Positions 6,122-13,862 are shown, counted from the first letter of the stretch. The stretch is 15,744 nucleotides of DNA from Clostridia bacterium (GCA_009930155.1 RZYX01000042.1:1-15744); one strand, 5' to 3'. Notes: generated from the letters alone by a model not told the origin. Program-made: numbers and translations.

Positions 6122-7261
6122 TTAAAATATCTCGGAGTAACTGCCAAGATAAACAAATTGCTCTAGCTCATCATCAAGCTCGCAAAGTAGCCTTACAACA
6201 TCGGGTGAGAATACATTTGCATCAATATCAAAATAGAACATGAACTCAAAGTTTTTGCCTGGCATAGGTCGGCTTTCAAGCTTTGAAAGGTTGATCCCAA
6301 GTGCTGAAAGGCGAGAGATAATACCATAAAGTGAACCTGGGCGATGAGGCAAACAAAGCATAAGGCTTATTTTATCTGCACCTGGATAAATTTCTAAATT
6401 CTTTGAAATACAGATGAAACGGGTAAAGTTATTGTTATTATTCATTACATCATCGCTTAGAATACAAAGGTTGTAAAGCTCTGCACAGTCATGAGATGAA
6501 AGCGCCGCAATGTCATTCCTTTCACTTTCTGCAACTCGTTTTGCAGCTATTGCAGTGTTTTCACAAACCGTTACTTTAATATTGAGCGATTTTAAAAACT
6601 CGCTGCACTGATTTATCGCTTGTTCGTGTGAGAAAATCTCTTTAATATCTGATAATTTTATACCTTTTTTAGTAAGCAGGTTATGCTCAATACGCATTTG
6701 AATACTGCGTACAATATAAAATTTATTTTTTTTCATAAGGTCATATACTTCGTTTACAGAACCTGCTGTGCTGTTTTCAATCGGCAAAACACCATACTTA
6801 CAAAGTCCTTTGTCAACGGCATGAAAAACGCCTTCAAAACCGTTAAAATACATTATGTTAGGTGTTGAAAAGAGCCTGTCACAAGCTGCTTGTGAATACG
6901 CACCTTCAATACCCTGACAAGCAACCACAGCACGAGTAGGAAATACTTGGTCGGTTGACTTGATTGAATTTTCGATGCTTGTTTTAAGTTGGCTTTGTGA
7001 TGTTAAAATACGGTTTTGATATGAACGGCTAACGCTGAACAAGGTAGAGAAAAGAACTTGAATATAGTTAGCTAGTTCATCACCAGAAAGGTCAGCAACA
7101 CGGTTTAAAATCTCTCTTTCACGAGTTTTATCAAAAATAGGCAATACATTTTCTTGCTTGTAATGTGCAATATCTTTTGAGAGGTCCATTCGTTTTTTTA
7201 GCAAACCTACAAGCTCACTGTCAATTTTATCAATATTATTTCTAGCATCATTTATATTCAT
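6122..7261 (-). CDS. pheA: Bifunctional chorismate mutase-prephenate dehydratase (P-protein)
   Basis: It converts chorismate to prephenate and on to phenylpyruvate, the Phe branch. Residues 1 to about 88 form an AroQ-type chorismate mutase helical domain (MNINDARNNIDKIDSEL, and FDKTRERE near 43-50). Residues about 110-290 are prephenate dehydratase: GIEGAYSQAA, ENSTAGSVNEVYDL, and the catalytic TRF at 280-282. Residues about 296-379 are an ACT domain with ESRP (329-332), the motif linked to phenylalanine feedback inhibition. At 379 aa it matches the usual P-protein. The start ATG at 7259-7261 has GAGGAG upstream. It lies between aroC (21-nt gap) and aroE-aroK (12-nt gap). Confidence 0.96.
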   Translation of the reverse strand: MNINDARNNIDKIDSELVGLLKKRMDLSKDIAHYKQENVLPIFDKTREREILNRVADLSGDELANYIQVLFSTLFSVSRSYQNRILTSQSQLKTSIENSIKSTDQVFPTRAVVACQGIEGAYSQAACDRLFSTPNIMYFNGFEGVFHAVDKGLCKYGVLPIENSTAGSVNEVYDLMKKNKFYIVRSIQMRIEHNLLTKKGIKLSDIKEIFSHEQAINQCSEFLKSLNIKVTVCENTAIAAKRVAESERNDIAALSSHDCAELYNLCILSDDVMNNNNNFTRFICISKNLEIYPGADKISLMLCLPHRPGSLYGIISRLSALGINLSKLESRPMPGKNFEFMFYFDIDANVFSPDVVRLLCELDDELEQFVYLGSYSEIF

Positions 7262-7282
7262 TTTAATCTACTCCTCAAAAAA

Positions 7283-8353
7283 TTATATCATTAAGTCGAG
7301 CAGAGCAATTGCAGTTGCAGCCTCTACACAAGCAACAGCTCGGGGTACGATACAGGGGTCGTGCCTGCCTTTAATTTCAAGTTCTGCTTGTTCTCCCGTG
7401 TCCAAATTAACGGAAGATTGCTCTTTTGAAATTGAAGGTGTTGGCTTTATTGCTACTTTAAATATAAGGGGCATACCAGTTGAAATTCCTCCAAGTACAC
7501 CGCCAGAGTTATTAGTTTTAGTTTTTATCTCTTCATTATTTAAGTAAAACTCATCATTGTTTTGGCTACCAAAAATTGAGCAGGCATCAAACCCGTTTCC
7601 AAATTCAATTCCCTTAACGGCAGGTATTCCAAATATTGCTGATGAAATTTTGTTTTCAATTCCGTCAAAGATAGGTTCTCCAATTCCAACAGGAAGACCA
7701 ACGGTACAGCACTCAATAGTTCCACCTACAGAGTCGCCTTGTGCTTTTGCCTTTGCAATCTTGTCTTTCATTGCATTGCCTTTGTTATCATCTATAACGG
7801 CAAAATCTTTTTGTATTAAATCTTCAAGTTGACTTGCAGTTACAAAGACAGGGTCAAAGCTCTTGTCAACTTCATCTGCAATTGAACAGATATGAGCACC
7901 TATGGTTATTCCTGAAAGTTCAAGAACTTGCTTACAAACAGCGCCAGCAAAGCAAAGTGGTGCTGTAAGTCTGCCAGAGAAATGACCGCCACCACGAAAA
8001 TCGTTTGCACCTCCATGTTTTACAAATGCTGTAAAATCAGCGTGCGATGGTCTTGGTACATCTTTTATATTTTTATAATCCTGAGAGCGGGTGTCTGTGT
8101 TTTCAATCATAGCACAAAGAGGAGCACCGCAGGTTTTGTCTTCAAAAATACCAGAGAGAATTTGTGGAGTATCTTTTTCTTTTCTGGCAGTTGAATATTG
8201 GCCACCAGGGGCACGACGAGCCATAAATCGAAAGATTTTATCCATATCTATTTGCACACCAGCAGGCAATCCGTCAATAACGACACCAATAGCTTGCGAG
8301 TGGGACTGTCCAAATATAGAGATTTTTAGTTTGTCTCCAAAGTTAGATGACAT
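7283..8353 (-). CDS. aroC: Chorismate synthase
   Basis: AroC converts EPSP to chorismate using reduced FMN, the seventh pathway step. Recognised motifs are FGQSHS (14-19), ARRAPGGQYS (about 45-54), RPSHADF (101-107) and RGGGHFSGR (120-128), with VPRAVACVEAATAIALLD at the C-terminus. The protein is 356 aa, the usual length. The ATG at 8351-8353 has GGAGG upstream and overlaps the end of aroA by 11 nt, so reinitiation after aroA is likely. The enzyme normally needs reduced flavin; no flavin reductase is seen in the operon. Confidence 0.97.
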   Translation of the reverse strand: MSSNFGDKLKISIFGQSHSQAIGVVIDGLPAGVQIDMDKIFRFMARRAPGGQYSTARKEKDTPQILSGIFEDKTCGAPLCAMIENTDTRSQDYKNIKDVPRPSHADFTAFVKHGGANDFRGGGHFSGRLTAPLCFAGAVCKQVLELSGITIGAHICSIADEVDKSFDPVFVTASQLEDLIQKDFAVIDDNKGNAMKDKIAKAKAQGDSVGGTIECCTVGLPVGIGEPIFDGIENKISSAIFGIPAVKGIEFGNGFDACSIFGSQNNDEFYLNNEEIKTKTNNSGGVLGGISTGMPLIFKVAIKPTPSISKEQSSVNLDTGEQAELEIKGRHDPCIVPRAVACVEAATAIALLDLMI

Positions 8354-9605
8354 TTATATTACCTCCGAGCTTTTTATAGTCGTTAAAAAAATCAGGGTAT
8401 GATTTTAAAACTGCGTGAGCATCAGTTATACTAACATCGCCAAGGCACATTGTTGCTGCGATTGCGGCAGACATTACAATGCGGTGGTCGTTAAAGCCAT
8501 TTACAATTCCACCAGTAAGAGTGCTTTTTCCATATATAGTAAGCTCTCCATCACAGTAGCTTGCTTTTGAACCAAGAGATTTTAAAAGGCTCATAACACC
8601 ATCAATTCTATCGCATTCCTTTAGCCTTAGCCTATGTGTGTTTTTGATTTTAGAAACTCCATTTGCAACGCTTGCAAGCACACAGATAATGGGCACGAGG
8701 TCTGGGATATCCTTTGCATCAATGCAAAATGGATTACGGCTTTTTGGGGTAACGCTTACAAAGTTTTTACCCTGCTGAACATCAGCACCATATAGCTTTA
8801 AAACTTCTATAATAGCTTTGTCGCCTTGTGCAGAACTAAAGTCAAGTCCTGTGCAGGTTATTTTTTTGCCTATAGCACCACAGCAAAGCCAAAACGCAGC
8901 GTTCGACCAATCCCCTTGAACATCAATTTGTTTTGGTGAAACATAATGAGAGTTTGGTGCAAGGCTATATCCAGACTCTGTACTTTTAACTTTCACTCCA
9001 AATTTCTCCATAACTTCAATCGTTATATCAACATAGCTTTTTGACTCAAGAGGGGATAAAAGGCGTATTTCTCCACCGTCGTTGGTGAGAGGGAGTGAAA
9101 GCAAAAGCCCAGTTACGAACTGGGAACTTATATCACCAGGTATATTAAAAACTCCACCACTCATTTTGCCTCCCAGTGTTGTTGGAATTGAATCGAATGT
9201 AAAGGTTACATCATGTTGTTTTATTTGATTTACAAGGGTGTTTATTGGTCTGCTTGGCAATCTGCCTATGCCTTCAAAACTTGCGTTATTGCCAATTGCA
9301 GCGGCAATGGGAAGTAAAAACCTAAGGGTTGAACCACTTTCAATACAGTTAAGTACAGGAGATTTTGAAACACTTTGTGCAGGAAAAACTGTGATACAGT
9401 TATCGCTGATTTTATCAAATTTGCATCCAAACGCCTTAAGGCATCCAATAGTTGCTTCAATGTCTTTTGAAAAATTTGTGCTGATAAAAACATTAGTAGG
9501 AGTGTTTGAAAAAGCAGCACAAATAAGTATTCTATGGGCATAGGATTTTGACGGTATACAGTTGATTTCGCCTTCAAGTGTAGATGGCTTTATAAAAGCA
9601 TCCAT
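8343..9605 (-). CDS. aroA: 3-phosphoshikimate 1-carboxyvinyltransferase (EPSP synthase)
   Basis: AroA joins PEP to shikimate-3-phosphate, the sixth step. I start it at the ATG at 9603-9605 (420 aa), not the ATG at 9656, because AAGGAGG lies directly upstream and the extra residues have no family match and run into aroB. Visible residues are K20, S21 and R25 in IPSKSYAHR; ESGSTLRF (89-96); RP (119-120) in RLPSRPINTL; SSQFVTGLLLSLP; D302 in KDIPDLVP; LKECDRIDG (328-336); and NDHRIVMSAA (372-381). The family is normally 420-440 aa. It follows aroB by 23 nt and overlaps aroC by 11 nt. Confidence 0.96.
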   Translation of the reverse strand: MDAFIKPSTLEGEINCIPSKSYAHRILICAAFSNTPTNVFISTNFSKDIEATIGCLKAFGCKFDKISDNCITVFPAQSVSKSPVLNCIESGSTLRFLLPIAAAIGNNASFEGIGRLPSRPINTLVNQIKQHDVTFTFDSIPTTLGGKMSGGVFNIPGDISSQFVTGLLLSLPLTNDGGEIRLLSPLESKSYVDITIEVMEKFGVKVKSTESGYSLAPNSHYVSPKQIDVQGDWSNAAFWLCCGAIGKKITCTGLDFSSAQGDKAIIEVLKLYGADVQQGKNFVSVTPKSRNPFCIDAKDIPDLVPIICVLASVANGVSKIKNTHRLRLKECDRIDGVMSLLKSLGSKASYCDGELTIYGKSTLTGGIVNGFNDHRIVMSAAIAATMCLGDVSITDAHAVLKSYPDFFNDYKKLGGNINVI

Positions 9606-9628
9606 AAAAAACCTCCTTAATGTTAAAA

Positions 9629-10681
9629 TTAAAGTCCAAGATCTATAAAGTCGCAAAGTTTATTGATATCTATTTTAAATAATATGCATTTCCCAATTTC
9701 TTTGGGAATAACGAGGTTAATTGTATTACCTGTTCTTTTTTTATCTGATACTGCAACTGAAAAAAGCGTTTGGGCATCAAAATCACACTGTGTTGGTAAT
9801 CCGTTTGCTTTTAACGCTTGCTCAATTTTGGGTGAGCAGTCATAATCACAAAGATTTGATTTGAATGCAGCTTTGCTGATAACACACATACCGATTGCAA
9901 CTGCTTGACCGTGAGTTATTTTAAAATTACTTTGCTTTTCAATGCAGTGGCCAATGGTGTGCCCAAAATTTAAAAGCTGTCTTGTACCAAGGTCAAATTC
10001 ATCTTCGTTGACTATATCTCTTTTTATTGTAACGCATTGTGTTATGATTTGCTCTATGTTTTTTTTGCATTCGCCATTTAAAAGTGTGCTAAAAAGCTTG
10101 TGCGAAGAAATAACACCGTATTTAATTGCTTCTGCAATACCGTCGGCAAACACATTTTCTGGCAAAGAGTCAAGCGTGCTGTAGTCACAAATTACAAGTG
10201 AAGGTTGCCAAAAAGCACCAGCAAGGTTTTTGCCAGCTTTAAGGTTTATTCCTGTTTTTCCTCCAACAGAGGAGTCAATAGCAGCCAAAAAAGTAGTTGG
10301 AATTTGCACAAATTTTATGCCACGCAGATATGATGATGCACAAAATCCAGCAAGGTCACCAACAACTCCTCCACCTAGAGCGATTATAACATCACTCCTG
10401 CTTATCTCGTTTGTAGCAAGGAACTCTAAAGCACTAGTAAAGGTTGAAATGTTTTTTGAACACTCACCGTTTTTAAAAACATATTTGCATGTGTCAAATC
10501 CGCTTTGCTCAAGTGAATTTTGTACGCAGTTTGCATATAATGAGTCTACAATATCATCTGTTATTATTGCGGCTTTGCAGGGCTTAATAACATTGCGAAC
10601 AAGCTCGCCAGTACTTTTTAGTAAATTAGAGCCAATTAAAACTTCATAGCTCTTTGATGCGTCTACTCGAACAGAATTCAT
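9629..10681 (-). CDS. aroB: 3-dehydroquinate synthase
   Basis: AroB cyclises DAHP to 3-dehydroquinate, the second step, using NAD and a divalent metal. The NAD region GGGVVGDLAGF (103-113) is present, followed by IPTTFLAAIDSSVGGKTGIN. The expected metal ligands are E184 (GIAEAIKYG), H241 (LNFGHTIGH) and H257 (THGQAVAIGM). It is 350 aa, near the family norm. The ATG at 10679-10681 overlaps the tyrA stop by 4 nt (ATGA), consistent with coupling. Confidence 0.96.
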   Translation of the reverse strand: MNSVRVDASKSYEVLIGSNLLKSTGELVRNVIKPCKAAIITDDIVDSLYANCVQNSLEQSGFDTCKYVFKNGECSKNISTFTSALEFLATNEISRSDVIIALGGGVVGDLAGFCASSYLRGIKFVQIPTTFLAAIDSSVGGKTGINLKAGKNLAGAFWQPSLVICDYSTLDSLPENVFADGIAEAIKYGVISSHKLFSTLLNGECKKNIEQIITQCVTIKRDIVNEDEFDLGTRQLLNFGHTIGHCIEKQSNFKITHGQAVAIGMCVISKAAFKSNLCDYDCSPKIEQALKANGLPTQCDFDAQTLFSVAVSDKKRTGNTINLVIPKEIGKCILFKIDINKLCDFIDLGL

Positions 10682-11514
10682 AATGTGTCCACCTGCTCCT
10701 TTTGTTCGTTACCTTCTTTTAATAGCAATTTAAGCGTGGCTGCATCGGCTGATTTTATTGCATCACTGTATAGTTTAAGTTGCTCGCATAGACAATCAAT
10801 TTCTTCCACAAGTGGTTGTGCATTGTCTAAAAACAAACCAGTCCACATATCTTCATTAAGTTTTGCAACTCGTGTTAAATCTCTGTAGCTTCCCGCAGAA
10901 AATCCGTGGTGAAGTTTTGCAGTTGGACTTTTTACATAAGCGTTTGAAACAATGTGAGCAAGCTGAGAAGTGAATGCAATTATCCTGTCGTGTTCTTTAG
11001 CTGTGGTGATTTTAACATCTCCAAACCCAAGTGACAAAAATAGTGATTTTGCCCACTGGATTTTGTCGTTTGGCGTCCATTCAAATGGAGCTAAAATCAT
11101 TGAAGAACCGCTAAACATCGTGGGTGTAGAGAAATCATAGCCAGAGTTTTCGGTGCCCGACATTGGATGGCAACCGATGTATGTAAAGCTACTATGCTTT
11201 ACATACTCTTCAAGTGGCTCTAAAACAGCAGATTTAATACCACATAAATCAAAAACAAAAGCACCATTTTTAAAGTAACTAAGATGATTTTTAATGAATT
11301 CTACAGTATCATGAGGATACAATGCAACGAGTATAACATCACAATTAACAATGTTTTCAGAAGTTAGCAACCCGTCAATAGTTTTTTCTTCGATTGCATA
11401 TTTTAACACGGATTCGTTGTTGTCAAACCCAAGTACTTGAGCGTTTAGTTTTGATTTTATTGTTTTTGCCATAGAACCACCGATAAGTCCAAGACCGGCA
11501 ATGCCAAAAATCAT
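10678..11514 (-). CDS. tyrA: Prephenate dehydrogenase, without ACT domain
   Basis: TyrA oxidises prephenate to 4-hydroxyphenylpyruvate, the Tyr branch. The Rossmann motif GLGLIGGS is at 7-14. CHPMSGTENSG (115-125), the catalytic-type His187 in SQLAH, and GSYRDLTRVA (208-217) follow. The protein is 278 aa and ends soon after the dimerisation helices, so there is no C-terminal ACT domain like that of many Bacillus TyrA proteins. Feedback inhibition through ACT is therefore not expected. The ATG overlaps the DAHP synthase stop by 4 nt (ATGA). It is the second cistron. Confidence 0.95.
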   Translation of the reverse strand: MIFGIAGLGLIGGSMAKTIKSKLNAQVLGFDNNESVLKYAIEEKTIDGLLTSENIVNCDVILVALYPHDTVEFIKNHLSYFKNGAFVFDLCGIKSAVLEPLEEYVKHSSFTYIGCHPMSGTENSGYDFSTPTMFSGSSMILAPFEWTPNDKIQWAKSLFLSLGFGDVKITTAKEHDRIIAFTSQLAHIVSNAYVKSPTAKLHHGFSAGSYRDLTRVAKLNEDMWTGLFLDNAQPLVEEIDCLCEQLKLYSDAIKSADAATLKLLLKEGNEQKEQVDTL

Positions 11515-12536
11515 ACTAAGCCTCCAAGACCTTTTTTGCCAAGCAGCGAGAGTATAGGTAAAAGATCATTTACAATTTTGCTAAAGGCCTCTGGCGTTAG
11601 TGACTGAGGGCCATCAGATAATGCGTGTTGAGGGTCATTGTGAACTTCTATAATTAGTCCGTCTGCACCTGCTGCTGCAGAAGCAAGAGAGAGTGGGCGG
11701 ACAAGCTTTGAAATACCTGTTGCATGGCTTGGATCAACGATAATAGGAAGATGTGAGATATCTTTTATCAATGGTATTGCAGAAATATCAAGTGTGTTTC
11801 TTGTGTAGGTTTCAAAAGTACGGATTCCACGCTCACATAGAATAATATTTTCATTTCCGCCTGCCATGATGTATTCAGCACTCATAAGAAACTCTTCTAA
11901 ACTGTTTGCAAGTCCACGCTTAAGCAAAATTGGCTTATTAGTCTTGCCAAGTTGTTTGAGCAATTCAAAGTTTTGCATATTTCTTGCACCAACTTGGATG
12001 ACATCAACATCATCAAATAAATGAAGGTGAGATAAATCCATAATTTCTGTAACAATTGGAAGACCTGTATGGGCTTTAGCTTTTAGCAGCAGCTCTATAC
12101 CTTCTGCACGAAGTCCTTGGAAAGCGTAAGGTGAAGTTCTAGGCTTGAATGCGCCACCTCTTAGCAAGGTTGCTCCTGAGGCTTTAACTTGCTCTGCAAT
12201 ACCGCAAATTTGATCTTCTGATTCAACGGAGCAAGGGCCAGCAATAATTTGGAAGAAGTTACCTCCAATTTTTGATTCGCCAATTTCAACAATGGTGTCA
12301 TCAGGATGAAATTTGCGGTTAGCATTTTTAAATGGTTCTTGGATTCTTTTAACTGTCTCAACTATATCAAGACCTTGAACTAAAGAAATGTCTACGGCTG
12401 AAGTGTCACCCACAAGACCGAGTATAGTTTGAAATTTGCCTTCGCTTAAATGGGTTTCTATTCCCATTTCATTGAACCATGACATTAAATTTTTCACCTG
12501 TGCCGAACTTGTATCTTTTTTTAGGACTAAAATCAT
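11511..12536 (-). CDS. aroF: DAHP synthase, type I-beta with N-terminal ferredoxin-like domain
   Basis: This enzyme condenses PEP and erythrose-4-phosphate to DAHP, the first committed step. Residues 1 to about 70 form the ferredoxin-like regulatory domain (MILVLKKDTS, HLSEGKFQTILGLVGD), followed by KFHPDDTIVEIG. The barrel has IIAGPCSVES with C102, RGGAFKPRTSPYAFQG (126-141), LLKRGL, ILCERGIRTFE and VDPSHATG. It closely resembles Thermotoga maritima DAHP synthase, in which this domain mediates Tyr/Phe feedback; the same here is inference. I start it at the ATG at 12534-12536 (341 aa) because GGAGG is 8 nt upstream and would be coding in the longer version. It is the first large cistron of the operon, after the attenuator. 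Confidence 0.95.
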   Translation of the reverse strand: MILVLKKDTSSAQVKNLMSWFNEMGIETHLSEGKFQTILGLVGDTSAVDISLVQGLDIVETVKRIQEPFKNANRKFHPDDTIVEIGESKIGGNFFQIIAGPCSVESEDQICGIAEQVKASGATLLRGGAFKPRTSPYAFQGLRAEGIELLLKAKAHTGLPIVTEIMDLSHLHLFDDVDVIQVGARNMQNFELLKQLGKTNKPILLKRGLANSLEEFLMSAEYIMAGGNENIILCERGIRTFETYTRNTLDISAIPLIKDISHLPIIVDPSHATGISKLVRPLSLASAAAGADGLIIEVHNDPQHALSDGPQSLTPEAFSKIVNDLLPILSLLGKKGLGGLV

Positions 12537-12560
12537 TTGTAAAACCTCCATAAATTATTT

Positions 12561-12588
12561 ATAGTGTGCATTGTTTATGCATCACTAT
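12561..12588 (-). repeat. Hairpin between the attenuator and aroF SD
   Basis: On the minus strand ATAGTG-A-TGCAT pairs with ATGCA-CACTAT around loop AAACA, with a single bulged A. No U-run follows, so it is not an intrinsic terminator. It could be an mRNA end-stabilising or processing structure, or a DNA palindrome. Confidence 0.5.
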
Positions 12589-12611
12589 TATGACACTAGA
12601 TAAAAATAAAT

Positions 12612-12649
12612 AAAAAGAGCCTCACAGTGTATTCCACTGCGAGGCTCTT
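12612..12649 (-). terminator. Attenuator terminator of the aromatic operon
   Basis: A 15-bp stem (AAGAGCCTCGCAGTG, loop GAATA, CACTGTGAGGCTCTT, one G-U) at 12615-12649 is followed on the minus strand by UUUUU and an AU-rich tail. It lies between the leader ORF and aroF. Its first bases (AAGAGC) are also the 3' arm of the antiterminator. Confidence 0.95.
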
Positions 12650-12678
12650 GTTTTAACCAAAATTAAAAACAAGGGAGC
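12644..12678 (-). promoter_or_regulatory. Antiterminator hairpin of the Tyr/Phe attenuator
   Basis: On the minus strand GCTC(CC)TTGTTTT (12666-12678) pairs with AAAACAAGAGC (12644-12654): 11 bp with a 2-nt bulge and an 11-nt loop holding the leader stop codon. It takes the AAGAGC needed for the terminator stem. Its 5' arm is the end of the leader coding sequence. A ribosome that reaches the stop would cover this arm; one stalled on the Tyr/Phe run would leave it free. Confidence 0.8.
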
Positions 12679-12773
12679 TTTCTGCTTGCAGCAAAACACG
12701 AATAAACCCTGCTAAAATAGTAAGCAAAGTAAAAGTAAAAGTATTTTGTTGCCAAGGAAAGAAGGTTGATCAT
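12663..12773 (-). CDS. Tyr/Phe-rich leader peptide, 36 aa (attenuator)
   Basis: This short ORF starts at the ATG at 12771-12773 and ends at a TAA at 12663-12665. GGGAG (12783-12787) lies 9 nt upstream; another in-frame ATG adjoins the SD too closely to be preferred. The peptide has six Tyr and six Phe among 36 residues. Nine of these are in residues 11-20 (YFYFYFAYYF; 12714-12743), and there is no Trp. Its end forms one arm of the antiterminator, and a strong terminator and the aromatic operon follow. Function as a cis-acting sensor of charged tRNA-Tyr and tRNA-Phe is inference, but codons, spacing (about 36 nt from run to arm) and context all fit. The peptide product itself is probably of no use. 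Confidence 0.88.
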   Translation of the reverse strand: MINLLSLATKYFYFYFAYYFSRVYSCFAASRKLPCF

Positions 12774-12802
12774 AAAATACATCTCCCAAAATTTATATGG
12801 CA

Positions 12803-12831
12803 ATGATATCACACAATTATCATATTGTAAA
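12803..12831 (-). promoter_or_regulatory. Promoter of the aromatic operon leader
   Basis: Minus-strand TTTACA (12826-12831), 17-bp spacer, TATCAT (12803-12808). Transcription would begin near 12796, about 10 nt before the leader SD, giving a leader of about 260 nt. A palindrome ATGATA-N9-TATCAT (12803-12823) covers the -10 box and most of the spacer and could be an operator. Confidence 0.7.
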
Positions 12832-12923
12832 GAAGAAAATAATTAAAAGTTTGCGATAAATAATCACAAAACAGCAATTATACTTATATTTTAGGTATGA
12901 TTTCTCATTAAAGGGGTGTCGAA

Positions 12924-13862
12924 ATGTATCGTTTTTCCTCGAAAATTTTAATATCTATAATTGTATGTTTATCGCTTACTATAAATGTTTTTGCGTCGGA
13001 AGTTACAACTGATGAAATAATAGTGAATGGAATTATTACTACTAAAGAGTGGGGCGGTTCATCAATTGTGCTTATACAAGGCGGAGAAAGCACAAACTTT
13101 GAAATGGTAGAAATATTTGTAGTTAAAGACATAAGTAAATCTGAAATTTGCATTGGTGCAAGGGTTACAGAAAAAAATACGTTGAGTGATTCAATTAAAA
13201 ACAGTGGGATAAGAATTGTTTTTGATGAAGATTATATACTAACTTTATGGGCAAACGGAGAAATTTATGAAAGTAACAATAACTTTGTTAAGGAAAATAA
13301 AGCTGTAATAAATATAAGTACAAGTAATCAATATTCAATTGAATCAAGAATTAGCTACCCAAAACTTTGCAAAAGTATGAAGTTGAAAGTGATGCTGATT
13401 GATGTGAATGGAAATGAAAGTACTGGATTTTATATAGATTTAGATAAAATGTTATTAATACAAGAGAGCACAATAGTTGCCAACGATAATGAGGCTAATC
13501 CAAAAAGTACAACGAGGGAGCAAGCTAAAACAACGAAAAATGTAACGGCCACAACAGAAAAGGGGACAACCTCAAAATCTGAAATGGCGTCATCTAAAAG
13601 TACATCAAGATTAAATTCAAGTAAGGGAAATATTCAAAATACATATATATATGATGAAGATGTTGTCAATCCTCAAGCCGTGCCACTTCAAAATAATGTG
13701 TTAGTTGAGAATTTAGAACCACAGCAAGAGAATACAAATAAAAGAAAAATCGCTGGAACTACAGTTGCGGTTGCACTTCTTATAACGGCTGCAGTTTTGC
13801 CTGTTATGAGGAATATTAAAGATAAAAAATCAGAGATACAAAACTTGAACGAAAACGAATAA
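12924..13862 (+). CDS. Secreted, membrane-anchored protein with possible CBM9-like domain
   Basis: 312 aa. A signal peptide (basic MYRFSSK, hydrophobic core, VFAS near 22-25) is followed by a beta-rich domain of about residues 28-175. Its IIVNGIITTKEWGG start has the NG...EW pattern seen in CBM9-like/DOMON-type domains of Clostridia; I regard this as weak similarity. A Thr/Ser/Lys-rich linker (about 190-235) and an acidic-polar stretch follow, then one membrane helix (about 276-295, GTTVAVALLITAAVLPV) and a short charged cytoplasmic tail. No LPXTG motif is seen. The start has AAAGGGG upstream; no convincing promoter was found. It is divergent from the aromatic operon and functionally unrelated as far as can be seen. 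It may bind a surface polysaccharide or cell-wall ligand. Confidence 0.82.
   Translation: MYRFSSKILISIIVCLSLTINVFASEVTTDEIIVNGIITTKEWGGSSIVLIQGGESTNFEMVEIFVVKDISKSEICIGARVTEKNTLSDSIKNSGIRIVFDEDYILTLWANGEIYESNNNFVKENKAVINISTSNQYSIESRISYPKLCKSMKLKVMLIDVNGNESTGFYIDLDKMLLIQESTIVANDNEANPKSTTREQAKTTKNVTATTEKGTTSKSEMASSKSTSRLNSSKGNIQNTYIYDEDVVNPQAVPLQNNVLVENLEPQQENTNKRKIAGTTVAVALLITAAVLPVMRNIKDKKSEIQNLNENE

Noticed and set aside
10230..10649. 139-aa plus-strand ORF
   Set aside because: Antisense shadow of aroB with no SD and no recognisable domain.
12663..12773. Trp attenuator
   Set aside because: The leader contains no Trp codon; the aromatic codons are all Tyr and Phe.
12540..12800. T-box control of the aromatic operon
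   Set aside because: No GGTGGNACC T-box motif or Stem I features are found; the leader ORF with an antiterminator explains the region.
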